From NCBI GenBank assembly GCA_964374025.1, contig CAYJWU010000017.1, positions 1 through 19,978 of the forward strand: a stretch of 19,978 nucleotides of DNA, written 5' to 3'. The notes beneath the pieces were generated by a model, which saw only the letters and a program-made list of their open reading frames with translations, did no database searches and had not been told where the DNA came from. Position numbers and translations under genes: made by a program. Positions 12,884 through 19,978 of the stretch are shown one piece after another (positions within the stretch are counted from its first letter, which is position 1; every line of letters starts with the position of its first letter). This stretch comes from JBASTI01 sp964374025. Its GTDB lineage: Bacteria > Patescibacteriota > Minisyncoccia > Spechtbacterales > HO2-43-30.

Positions 12884-13978
12884 TTACTCATTCGCCAATT
12901 CAATAACTGCCATTTCTAGCGGAAGCTGGGGAATAGGCGAATATTTTATGTTGCTTGACGCTTCAAGAAATAAATTTGCGGCCCGCTGAAGTTCGGGCAT
13001 TTTGAATTTTGCGGCTGTTGCCGAAAGGGCCGCAAGATCTTCTTCGGACATTTCGCGCCCGATTACATCCGCGAGCGCCGCGTCCACCTTCAGAAACATC
13101 ATCCAGCGAATATATGAAAGCGCGTTTTTTACAAACCCCTCCTCGTCTACTCCTCTATCGCCTATGTCGCTTATAAAAGAGATCGCGCCCTTTGGATTTC
13201 TATCCGCTATATAATTCACAAACTCGCAGATCTCTTGAATATCGGCAAGGCCAAAGAGCGAACGTATGTCATCAATTGATAGCGCTTCCCCCATAGAAAG
13301 TATTTGCCCGAGCATGCTTTCCGCGTCGCGCACAGACCCGTCCGCGCGGGCGGCTATGATATCAAAAATTTTGAGGTTGATCTTTTTGCCCTCCTTTTTT
13401 GCAAGTTGCGCGAGGCGCTCCTTTATCTCGTTGTGTCGAAGGCGCCTTAACTCAAATTTCTGCGAACGGGAGATTATAGTCGGCAAAACTTTATTGAGTT
13501 CGGTTGTCGCAAGCACAAACACGGCATGATCCGGCGGCTCTTCCAATGTTTTAAGTAGAGCATTAAATGCCTCCTTTGTCAACATATGCACCTCGTCTAT
13601 AATAAAAACCTTGTATTTGCCGCGTGTTGGCGAGAAGCGTATCCCCTCCTTGAGCTGTCGGATTTCGTCTATCCCTCTGTTTGATGCCGCGTCGATCTCT
13701 ATGATATCTACAGCAACACCCCTTGATATTTCGTCGCACGATCCGCATTTGCCGCAGGGCTCATACGCCCCGCTTTTGCGGTTTTCGCAATTCAGCGACT
13801 TTGCAATAAGTCGCGCGAGCGTGGTCTTGCCCGTGCCGCGAGGACCGGCAAAAAGATAGGAATGGGCAAACTCCCCCGCCGCTATAGCGTTTGTCACTGT
13901 GCGCACAACATGCTCCTGCCCGATTACATCGCCAAATGTCGCCGGACGATATTTTCTATATAAAACTAAGTTAGGCAT
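12884..13978 (-). CDS. dnaX: DNA polymerase III subunit gamma/tau (gamma-length)
   Basis: DnaX is the motor of the clamp loader, which opens the sliding clamp at the replication fork. This 364-aa protein has the full AAA+ core: Walker A GPRGTGKTT (45-53), a zinc module with Cys64, Cys75, Cys78 and Cys81, Walker B VFIIDEVH (124-131), sensor 1 ATTE (157-160) and sensor 2 GSVRDAE (214-220). The SRC motif reads ISRSQ (169-173): the arginine finger Arg171 is kept but Cys is Ser. Domain III follows and the protein ends there, so there is no tau-type C-terminal extension. The ATG overlaps the stop of the upstream P-type ATPase gene by 8 nt, so translation is probably coupled. Confidence 0.95.
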   Translation of the reverse strand: MPNLVLYRKYRPATFGDVIGQEHVVRTVTNAIAAGEFAHSYLFAGPRGTGKTTLARLIAKSLNCENRKSGAYEPCGKCGSCDEISRGVAVDIIEIDAASNRGIDEIRQLKEGIRFSPTRGKYKVFIIDEVHMLTKEAFNALLKTLEEPPDHAVFVLATTELNKVLPTIISRSQKFELRRLRHNEIKERLAQLAKKEGKKINLKIFDIIAARADGSVRDAESMLGQILSMGEALSIDDIRSLFGLADIQEICEFVNYIADRNPKGAISFISDIGDRGVDEEGFVKNALSYIRWMMFLKVDAALADVIGREMSEEDLAALSATAAKFKMPELQRAANLFLEASSNIKYSPIPQLPLEMAVIELANE

Positions 13979-16643
13979 GCTTTCTCCTTATAATAAACAT
14001 TTTCTTAGCGATTTCAATACCCGCGATTTCAATAACCGCAAGGCCTCCAATAAGTCCCCAATCTGCGGCAGACAAAGGAACCGTCCGCAGAATATTTTGG
14101 AGAAACGGAACATATATGGCCGTAAACATCATAATAAACCCGAAGAGGACCGCACCTATAAGATACAAATTGTTGAACAGGTCAATGTGGAATATGGAAC
14201 GGCGCAAGCTTTTTATGGAAAAAATGTAAACAAGTGAATTCACGCCAAGCGCGGCAAATACCATAGTGCGGGCATACTCAATATCTCCAGCGGCCTTAAA
14301 TAACCAGAAAAATAAAACAAGAACCAAAAGATCGGAAACGAGCCCCACGATAAATATTATTGCTTTCATTCCGCTGTCCAGTATCGGAACATTCCTGCCA
14401 AGTGGCGGATTTTGCATTACATCTTTCTCTCTTGGTTCATAGGCAAGAGCAAACGCGGGCAGGCCGTCCACCACCAAATTTACCCAAAGAATTTGCCCCG
14501 CAAGCACGGGCAATGGGAAGCCCGCGATTATGCTGCCGGAGATCAAAATAATCTGCGTAAAACTATCTGCCAAAAGATATGTGACGACTTTCCGCAAATT
14601 GTCGAAAATAACTCTTCCCTGCTCCACCGCGCTTACGATACTCGCAAAATTATTATCAAGAATTATTATATCCGAGGCTTCTTTCGCAACATCCGTCCCC
14701 GAGCCCATCGAAACCCCGATATCCGCCTTTTTGAGGGCCGGCGCGTCATTTACGCCGTCTCCGGTCATAGCGACGACCTCGCCATTCGCCTGAAACGCCT
14801 CTACTATACGCAGTTTATCATGCGGTAAAATTCGCGCGTATACAGAAATTTTCCTTACTTCTTTTTTTAAAGTTTCATCGTCCATTACAGCAAGCTCTCT
14901 GCCCTCTATAATCTTCCCGTCATTTACGCTCAATCCGAGCTCCTCGGCAACGGCAATGGCCGTGTATTTGTGATCCCCTGTTATCATAACCACTTTTATG
15001 CCCGCGCTTCTCGCGATTTGTATTGTGTTTTTTACGCCCTCGCGGATTGGATCCTGGAGCGCGATAAAACCCACGAACACAACATCAAAAAGCGGCTCCG
15101 TAAGCTGTGATATTTTTTCAAGAACCATTTGACTGCCGTCTATTTGTACGCCTTCCCCGATCTCCCTGAATCCAACGGCAAGCACGCGAAGCCCATTCTT
15201 GGAAAAATCCTCGTGTATTTTTTTAAGATTCTCTAGTGTTACGGGGCGCAAATGTTTTTTGCTATCTTTTGCTTCCGGATCGTAGACATATTTACTTGCC
15301 GCAAGTATCTTCTCCGGAGCGCCCTTGTAGTAGATGAATTTTGAATTTTTTTGCCGCAGCAAAGTGGCCATATATTGATTTTCCGACTCAAAGGGCATTT
15401 CGTCTAAAATATACTCTTCGCTTTCCAGCATGCGATCCTTGAGTCCTGCCTCAATTCCTGCCCGGATCAGCGCCGTTTCCGTGGGATCGCCATGAATATT
15501 CCATTTAGTAACATCCTCTTTGGGGTTTTCCACAAATGCTTCACTTACAACCATGCCTATCGTGAGCGCAAGTTCCCTCGCGTAAGTATCGGCGTATACC
15601 TCGGCAACTTTCATTGTGCCTTGGGTCAGGGTGCCAGTTTTATCCACGCATATTACAGTAGTACCTCCTAGCGTTTCCGCGGATATGAGCTTCCGAACAA
15701 GCGCCTTTTTGCGTAAAAGCCGTACCATGCCAATAGCCAGAATGGCTGTCACCGCAACAGTCAAGCTTTCGGGGATCGCGGCTACTGCCGCCGCGACCGA
15801 CGCGGCAAAAATTTCAGTAAGCTCAATTCCCCGCAAGAGTCCTCCTATGAAAATAACGAAAATGATCCCAAGCAATAGAAGGGAGACCCATCTTGCGAGT
15901 TTCGTAACTTTTTTCTGAAAAGGCGTCTGCTCCTCCTTTAGATCAAGGAGGCTTTTTGCGATTTTTCCAAATTCTGTCGCTTGCCCCGTCGCGACCGCTA
16001 TTCCCGTAGCCCTTCCGCGAGACGCTATGGTTCCCATAAATGCCATATTGACGCGTTCGGGTATTGTCATTCCCGCTTCGATTTTTTCCGAACTTTTAAG
16101 GATAGACATTGACTCGCCCGTAAGAGATGCTTCCTGTGTTTCAAAACTTTTTGTTTTGAAAAGCCGCATATCCGAGGGGACTTTATCGCCCGCGGCAAGA
16201 ATCAGTATATCGCCGGGGACAAGCCCGCTTGCGTCTATTTGAATTTCTCTATCCCCACGGATTACACGGGCAGTGTATCTCACCATCTTCTCAAGCTTTT
16301 GAAGCGTATCCTCCGCTTTTTGCTCCTGGAGATATCCAAAAGCAACGGTTAGCAAAACCGCCGCGAGAATTATAAGGGCATCCACTATGTCATGCAAAAA
16401 AAACGACACGGACCCCGCGACTACCAAAAGATATACAAGCGGACTTTTAAATTGCGAAAGTAGTATATGAAGCCGCGTAAGGCGCCTCTTTTGCGGCAAC
16501 TTATTCGCCCCAAATTTTAGAAGCCGCCTTTTTGCTTCCGCATCGCTAAGGCCCGCTTCGGAAGAAGAAAGCCGCGTAAATACTTCCTCGATAGATAAAC
16601 TATGCCAAGATTCCATAAGGTTACTATACCATGTCCTTGACAT
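13971..16643 (-). CDS. P2-type cation-transporting ATPase (Ca-ATPase-like)
   Basis: This 890-aa membrane pump carries all P-type ATPase signatures: TGES in the actuator domain (175-178), IPESLT in M4 (290-295, Glu292; usual PEGL here PESL), phosphorylation site DKTGTLT (334-340, Asp334), KGAPE (440-444), TGD (555-557) and GDGVND (628-633). The M6 site WVNLVVDGLP keeps Asn722 and Asp726, matching Ca site II of SERCA. In M5 the positions of SERCA Asn768 and Glu771 are Ser694 and Gln697, so site I is probably absent and one ion per cycle is likely; Ca2+ is the best guess. ATG 16643 and Met10 (16616) are both possible starts and neither has a Shine-Dalgarno. Family homology begins near Met10. The gene overlaps dnaX by 8 nt. 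Confidence 0.92.
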   Translation of the reverse strand: MSRTWYSNLMESWHSLSIEEVFTRLSSSEAGLSDAEAKRRLLKFGANKLPQKRRLTRLHILLSQFKSPLVYLLVVAGSVSFFLHDIVDALIILAAVLLTVAFGYLQEQKAEDTLQKLEKMVRYTARVIRGDREIQIDASGLVPGDILILAAGDKVPSDMRLFKTKSFETQEASLTGESMSILKSSEKIEAGMTIPERVNMAFMGTIASRGRATGIAVATGQATEFGKIAKSLLDLKEEQTPFQKKVTKLARWVSLLLLGIIFVIFIGGLLRGIELTEIFAASVAAAVAAIPESLTVAVTAILAIGMVRLLRKKALVRKLISAETLGGTTVICVDKTGTLTQGTMKVAEVYADTYARELALTIGMVVSEAFVENPKEDVTKWNIHGDPTETALIRAGIEAGLKDRMLESEEYILDEMPFESENQYMATLLRQKNSKFIYYKGAPEKILAASKYVYDPEAKDSKKHLRPVTLENLKKIHEDFSKNGLRVLAVGFREIGEGVQIDGSQMVLEKISQLTEPLFDVVFVGFIALQDPIREGVKNTIQIARSAGIKVVMITGDHKYTAIAVAEELGLSVNDGKIIEGRELAVMDDETLKKEVRKISVYARILPHDKLRIVEAFQANGEVVAMTGDGVNDAPALKKADIGVSMGSGTDVAKEASDIIILDNNFASIVSAVEQGRVIFDNLRKVVTYLLADSFTQIILISGSIIAGFPLPVLAGQILWVNLVVDGLPAFALAYEPREKDVMQNPPLGRNVPILDSGMKAIIFIVGLVSDLLVLVLFFWLFKAAGDIEYARTMVFAALGVNSLVYIFSIKSLRRSIFHIDLFNNLYLIGAVLFGFIMMFTAIYVPFLQNILRTVPLSAADWGLIGGLAVIEIAGIEIAKKMFIIRRKHA

Positions 16644-16666
16644 ATATTTCTACTATATGCTATATA
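16637..16666 (+). promoter_or_regulatory. Predicted promoter of the pseudopilin gene
   Basis: A consensus -35 TTGACA (16637-16642) is followed after 18 nt by TATATA (16661-16666); CTATAT with a 17-nt spacer is the alternative. It overlaps the longer start of the divergent ATPase gene. The AT-rich region around 16651-16671 contains partly palindromic ACTATAT/ATATAGT units that could be an operator. Confidence 0.6.
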
Positions 16667-16726
16667 TAGTAATCAGCTCTTTACATAGCCCGGAAATTAC
16701 GCGCGCGAACGCGAGGAGGTATACAA

Positions 16727-17413
16727 ATGAGGATCCTAAACGAAAAACTGCGAAAAGGACAAGCGGGATTCACGCTAATTGAAATGCTCGTGGTACTCGC
16801 AATAATTGGAGTATTAGGCGGTATAATCGCTGTCAGTGTTGCGGGAAAGGGCTCTGACGCGAGGCGCACTGCCGCGGAAGAGAACGTAAAGGTTCTTGCC
16901 ACTAATATTGATCTTTTCGTAAGTGATATGGACGAATTTCCAAATCGCAAGGATGAAGACACCAGAAACTATTACAAATTACTGTTCACCGGTATAAAGC
17001 CTGACGGCACGCCACATACCGCCCTCGTCATGGCAGACCAACAGGGTCTCGACATAAGCCAAGAAAATCCCTTAGACATCACAGACTTTCCGCTCGCAAC
17101 GCGCGATAATATATACAACCATTTCGTTACTAACGGACGGGAATACCCCCAAACGCCAAAACACGGGAACAGCCCAAAGGATTCTGGGTGGAATGGATCG
17201 TACATGAAGTCTGGTGGGGACATGCTCGATCCATGGGGAAATTCCTACTTAATTTTTATTAGGGCTCTTGGCAACGACCGATACCGAATATTTGTCCTTT
17301 CTGCCGGAGAAGATAGGCTACCAAACACAAACCCAGCAGTAGACACGCACATTGACGGTGACGACATAGGCATGATGTGGGAAGTACGCCTCAAGATCAA
17401 GGGCGACGACTAA
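16727..17413 (+). CDS. Type II secretion / type IV pilus-like pseudopilin (GspG-like)
   Basis: The 228-aa protein starts with a class III prepilin signal: basic leader, cleavage site Gly14-Phe15, Glu19 at +5 and a hydrophobic helix (15-40). It would be processed by a prepilin peptidase and built into a periplasmic or cell-surface pseudopilus. The C-terminal region has the GspG-type sequence MLDPWGNSYLI and a terminal VLSAGEDRLP...DGDDIG loop like the Ca-binding loop of the major pseudopilin. It is longer than classical GspG (about 140 aa) because of an insert around residues 80-150. GAGGAGGT six nt before the ATG is a very good ribosome site. The gene has its own promoter and terminator, with no other secretion genes in the window. 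Confidence 0.88.
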   Translation: MRILNEKLRKGQAGFTLIEMLVVLAIIGVLGGIIAVSVAGKGSDARRTAAEENVKVLATNIDLFVSDMDEFPNRKDEDTRNYYKLLFTGIKPDGTPHTALVMADQQGLDISQENPLDITDFPLATRDNIYNHFVTNGREYPQTPKHGNSPKDSGWNGSYMKSGGDMLDPWGNSYLIFIRALGNDRYRIFVLSAGEDRLPNTNPAVDTHIDGDDIGMMWEVRLKIKGDD

Positions 17414-17441
17414 AATAAGTTAAAAATCTAGGCGCAAACTC

Positions 17442-17475
17442 AAAGCCCCTTCAAAACTTCGCTCGGGGGCTTTTT
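17442..17475 (+). terminator. Rho-independent terminator of the pseudopilin gene
   Basis: AAAGCCCC (17442-17449) pairs with GGGGCTTT (17466-17473) across a 16-nt loop and is followed by a T5 run. It lies about 30 nt after the stop. Confidence 0.88.
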
Positions 17476-17501
17476 CATTTACAGAGCAGAGAGTGAGCAT
17501 T

Positions 17502-17530
17502 AAAAAAATCCTACGATTTATCGCAGGATT
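17502..17530 (-). terminator. Rho-independent terminator of the purA-gmk unit
   Basis: On the minus strand AATCCT/AGGATT with inner CGAT/ATCG pairs forms a stem overlapping the TAG stop of the guanylate-kinase-like gene, followed by T7. It faces the pseudopilin terminator across about 26 nt. Confidence 0.85.
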
Positions 17531-18086
17531 CTTCTTTAACGAGCGCTTCGATGGCTTGCCCTGCCTCTTCGACTGGGCCGCAGTTTGTAATGTACAAGTA
17601 GGGTATGCGCGAGGCAAGCGCTTCCTGATGCCATTTTTTGCAGTCGGCAATTCGCCGCTCAATCGTCGCGGGGTCCTCGCCTCTTTTTTCAAGCCGTACT
17701 CTTAATATCGCATCGTCCGGGGGGATGATAAAAAAAGATATGACTTTTCCGGGCGCGTAGTCTAAAAGGATTGGGACAGCATCGGGCGTAAGAAGCATAA
17801 GGGAAATGTGCTTCGCCGCTAGAGCAGAATCCACGCACCTGCGCAATGTTCCGTACCTGTTTCCATGGGCGGACACAATCCACAAAAACTCTTTCAACTG
17901 CTCCCTTTTTCTAAATTCTTCAGAAGAAACACCGCAGCGATACTCCCCGGGCAAATCAGAATCTCGCGGCTTGCGCGTTGTGAGGCTAAGCACTAGTTTC
18001 CAATCAGGATTTTTATGCAGTAATTCTCGCGCGATTGTGGTCTTGCCCGACCCAGAAGGCCCCGTGATCGTAACAATTCTTACCAC
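17511..18086 (-). CDS. gmk: Guanylate kinase-like P-loop kinase
   Basis: Guanylate kinase makes GDP from GMP. This 191-aa protein has P-loop GPSGSGKTT (9-17), SLTTRKPR (34-41) with Ser34, Arg38 and Arg41 at GMP-phosphate-binding positions, Tyr49, HGNRYGT (74-80), and the lid pattern RLEKRGED...ERR (131-145). Two family hallmarks are missing: the guanine-reading Glu of F-[IL]-E-W is Trp69, and the DxQG motif after it is replaced by LLTPDAV. The substrate may therefore not be GMP. It starts at GTG only 3 nt after purA, with GGAGG and AAGGAGT inside and just after the purA end, so the two are an operon for purine nucleotides. A terminator overlaps its stop. Confidence 0.8.
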   Translation of the reverse strand: MVRIVTITGPSGSGKTTIARELLHKNPDWKLVLSLTTRKPRDSDLPGEYRCGVSSEEFRKREQLKEFLWIVSAHGNRYGTLRRCVDSALAAKHISLMLLTPDAVPILLDYAPGKVISFFIIPPDDAILRVRLEKRGEDPATIERRIADCKKWHQEALASRIPYLYITNCGPVEEAGQAIEALVKEESCDKS

Positions 18087-18089
18087 TCC

Positions 18090-19403
18090 TTATGCCTCCT
18101 CCACATTGATTGTTTCTTCTCTTGCCGCGCCGACGGAGACGTATTTTATAGGAATGCCGCAGGCAATAATTTTGCAGTACTCTTTTGCTCTCTCGGGCAA
18201 TGACTCCCATGTCCTACAATTCTTCACGCTTTCCTCGGGCCCCCATCCATGGAACCATTCGATGCGTACACCGCCTTTCCCATCATCCACGCCTATGCCA
18301 ATGAGCTTCACATGGTCCAAAATATCAAGACGGGTTATCGCGACACCCGTTAGCCCATTCGCGCGGGCCACGCACTTGAAAGAAACAGTGTCAAACCAGC
18401 CGCATCTGCGAGGCCTGCCCGTCACAGTGCCGTATTCATGGCCTAGCTCCCTAATCTTTCGTTCGGGATACCCTGCCATGCGCGTAGGGAGTTCTCCTTC
18501 GCCCACGCGAGTAACATACGCCTTTATCACGGCTATGCGCTCCGTAATGTCCGAGATCGCGACCCCGGAACCGTTTGCCGCGGAGGCAACGCCGGTATTG
18601 GAGGAGGTCACATACGGATATGTGCCATGATCAATATCGAGCAAAAATCCCTGCGCCCCCTCAAGCAAAATGTTTTGCCCTCTATGAAGGGCATCCCAAA
18701 GAATAGGACGCGTATCAAGTATCAAGCTCTCGAGTCCCCCAAATGTTTGCCGAAGATATTCCACTTGCCCTTCTAGCTCGGCGAGAGCATTTGGCAAAGA
18801 CCTCATCTTACCGCATATTGTACAAGAACCGCATTTTCTAAAGAAAAAAAATTTTCTAAAATGGCTTCTATAATTTCTCTTAAAGTATGCCGCGCGTTCT
18901 TTATATCTTAGCGAGAATCTATCCTTGAACCGCGGAAAGTCGAGCAGGTCTCCCGCGCGAAATCCCACGCGATCAATCTTGTCGGCGTAGCATGGCCCGA
19001 TGCCGTTTCCGGTTGTACCGATGCTGTTTCCGTCTTTTCGCTTTCGCTCTTCTTCCAGCCGATCTTTTGTAACGTGCCAACACATCACAAGATGCGCAGC
19101 TTTATCTATGCGAAGTCTAGAAATGTCGATTCCCTTAGCGGCGAGCGCTTTCAACTCCTCCACCACTATACTGGGATCCGGTACTGTACCGCGCCCAATG
19201 ATATTGAGCCGGGTATGGGAATTTACTACTCCGCAGGGTATAGTACGCAGGGCAAACTTCCCATTTTCATTCTCCACGGTATGCCCCGCGTTTCCCCCGC
19301 CCGCGTAGCGCACTACAATATTCGCATCCTGCGCCATGAAATCAACTATTTTCCCCTTACCTTCGTCTCCCCATTGCCCGCCAATCACTGCATACGCCGG
19401 CAT
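18090..19403 (-). CDS. purA: Adenylosuccinate synthetase with zinc-type insertion
   Basis: PurA converts IMP, aspartate and GTP to adenylosuccinate, the first committed step to AMP. The 437-aa protein has GGQWGDEGKGK (8-18, catalytic Asp13), GHT (40-42, His41), GTTGNGIGP (129-137; Asn for the usual Arg), LLEGAQG (246-252), YPYVTSSNTG (262-271) and TVTGRPRRCGW (326-336). Unusually, residues about 172-204 form a basic, Phe-rich insertion with CGSCTIC (191-197) that looks like part of a zinc knuckle and is not in standard PurA. AAGGAG seven nt before the ATG is a strong ribosome site. It is followed by the guanylate-kinase-like gene, and a strong terminator of the next gene lies upstream, so it must have a promoter in 19404-19466 that I could not place firmly. 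Confidence 0.95.
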   Translation of the reverse strand: MPAYAVIGGQWGDEGKGKIVDFMAQDANIVVRYAGGGNAGHTVENENGKFALRTIPCGVVNSHTRLNIIGRGTVPDPSIVVEELKALAAKGIDISRLRIDKAAHLVMCWHVTKDRLEEERKRKDGNSIGTTGNGIGPCYADKIDRVGFRAGDLLDFPRFKDRFSLRYKERAAYFKRNYRSHFRKFFFFRKCGSCTICGKMRSLPNALAELEGQVEYLRQTFGGLESLILDTRPILWDALHRGQNILLEGAQGFLLDIDHGTYPYVTSSNTGVASAANGSGVAISDITERIAVIKAYVTRVGEGELPTRMAGYPERKIRELGHEYGTVTGRPRRCGWFDTVSFKCVARANGLTGVAITRLDILDHVKLIGIGVDDGKGGVRIEWFHGWGPEESVKNCRTWESLPERAKEYCKIIACGIPIKYVSVGAAREETINVEEA

Positions 19404-19466
19404 AATCTTACTCCTTTGTAAAAGTGCACTTTAATGCTCCAATATATCTTGTAGCATATTTGAAAT

Positions 19467-19506
19467 AAAAAAAATATGGGCCCTGCAATTGACTCGCAGG
19501 GCCCAT
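19467..19506 (-). terminator. Strong rho-independent terminator of the zinc-ribbon gene
   Basis: An 11-bp perfect stem (19496-19506 with 19476-19486) is followed on the minus strand by T8. It insulates purA from the upstream small gene. Confidence 0.93.
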
Positions 19507-19524
19507 CGTCGCCGGGGCGCGGGC

Positions 19525-19851
19525 TTAGAAGTACGGTTTGTAGTCTCTTTGAGAGCGCGGATCCCGCCTGTAACGGGGGTCCTCTTCCAGAAAAACCCTG
19601 ACGAGGTCATCCCTATGGCCCACCCGTTCCGGCTCCTTGGGGGCCTTGGCTGCGCATGGTACGCACAGCATAACCTCTCCGCCGCAGACGGCCTGGAAGC
19701 CTCTGCTGTTAGACAACAGTACTCTATGGGCCCCGTAACCTTTGGCCGGAATGTAGACCGCGTAGTCAACAGACTCTACGGCCCTAAGGATCTTTCGAGC
19801 CCTTGTTCCATTGGGCTGCGGTTGCCCGCAACCTTCGCATCTGAATGACAT
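19525..19851 (-). CDS. Small zinc-ribbon protein
   Basis: The 108-aa protein has CEGC (5-8) and C56...C63-VP-C66, a likely four-Cys zinc ribbon with the two knuckles about 55 residues apart. The C-terminus is acidic/basic and ends in an Arg/Tyr-rich tail (YRRDPRSQRDYKPYF). Similar small ribbons are frequent in CPR genomes, but I cannot name a family or role. An upstream GTG at 19860 is in frame, but it overlaps AGGAGG, which is itself ideally spaced (8 nt) for the ATG at 19851, so I choose that start. With a near-consensus promoter, strong ribosome site and strong terminator it is probably well expressed. Confidence 0.82.
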   Translation of the reverse strand: MSFRCEGCGQPQPNGTRARKILRAVESVDYAVYIPAKGYGAHRVLLSNSRGFQAVCGGEVMLCVPCAAKAPKEPERVGHRDDLVRVFLEEDPRYRRDPRSQRDYKPYF

Positions 19852-19880
19852 TTCTGTCACCTCCTATATTTGGTACCTCT

Positions 19881-19909
19881 ATTGTATCATAGTCAATATA
19901 TCTTGTCAA
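19881..19909 (-). promoter_or_regulatory. Near-consensus sigma70 promoter of the zinc-ribbon gene
   Basis: On the minus strand TTGACA (19909-19904) and TACAAT (19886-19881) are separated by exactly 17 nt. The start would be near 19874, about 23 nt before the ATG. Confidence 0.8.
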
Positions 19910-19943
19910 TATCACCGCGAGTAATTTGTCGCTCCAAAATGAT

Positions 19944-19978
19944 AATGTCCTACTATACCAAATTAGAAATGTCCTACT
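19944..19978. repeat. Direct repeat at the window edge
   Basis: AATGTCCTACT occurs at 19944-19954 and 19968-19978, 24 nt apart, the second copy ending at the last base. This may be the edge of a repeat array or an insertion-sequence end lying outside the window. Confidence 0.5.

Noticed and set aside
17806..18630. 274-aa plus-strand ORF
   Set aside because: It is antisense to purA and the guanylate-kinase-like gene, both firmly identified.
1..19978. Recoded genome with TGA as glycine
   Set aside because: TGA terminates several conserved genes at the expected length (for example at 7030-7032 and 8108-8110) and no frame needs read-through.

Overview
The window looks like bacterial chromosome from a small-genome lineage, most likely Candidate Phyla Radiation / Patescibacteria (Parcubacteria-like). 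This is inferred, not proven: DnaX is short (364 aa), there is a tiny stand-alone GIY-YIG protein, Shine-Dalgarno sites are strong at some genes and absent at others, and several core enzymes are divergent. TGA is used as an ordinary stop, so the code is table 11 rather than the TGA=Gly code of Gracilibacteria.

Left core block (1-7052). A minus-strand lipoprotein of unknown function (6-1286) follows an FtsH-type membrane AAA+ zinc protease (1385-3571), with a terminator between them. Divergent from the protease is a plus-strand pair: a large lipoprotein with about eight Gly/Asn/Asp-rich 'QG' repeats (3750-6116) and, 25 nt later, an ADP-ribosylglycohydrolase homologue with a damaged first metal motif (6142-7032). 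The two divergent promoters appear to share one palindromic -35 box.

Accessory block (about 7053-12807). All convincing genes are on the minus strand and look poorer in GC-rich codons than the flanks. They encode CsaA, peptidase E, an AlkD-type DNA glycosylase, a retropepsin-like protease with a DUF5678 partner, a Cys/His protein, a uridine-kinase-like P-loop kinase, a BtpA-family TIM barrel and a small GIY-YIG protein. The block abuts the 3' end of a tRNA-Gln gene. It holds several repeats: 30-bp direct repeats bracketing pepE-alkD, a second 30-bp repeat bracketing the kinase, a 164-bp MITE-like element, and a recurring layout of core sequence, two or three hairpins and then an ORF start, seen three times. 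One of these leads into a GIY-YIG gene and one into a GIY-YIG remnant. A 19-codon micro-ORF with its own apparent promoter, ribosome site and terminator lies at the left edge.

Right core block (12808-19978). On the minus strand, a P2-type cation ATPase gene overlaps dnaX, which is followed after 2 nt by tRNA-Gln. A GspG-like pseudopilin is on the plus strand with its own promoter and terminator. Then come guanylate-kinase-like and purA genes as an apparent purine operon, and a small zinc-ribbon protein with a near-consensus sigma70 promoter. Direct repeats at the extreme right edge may belong to an element outside the window.
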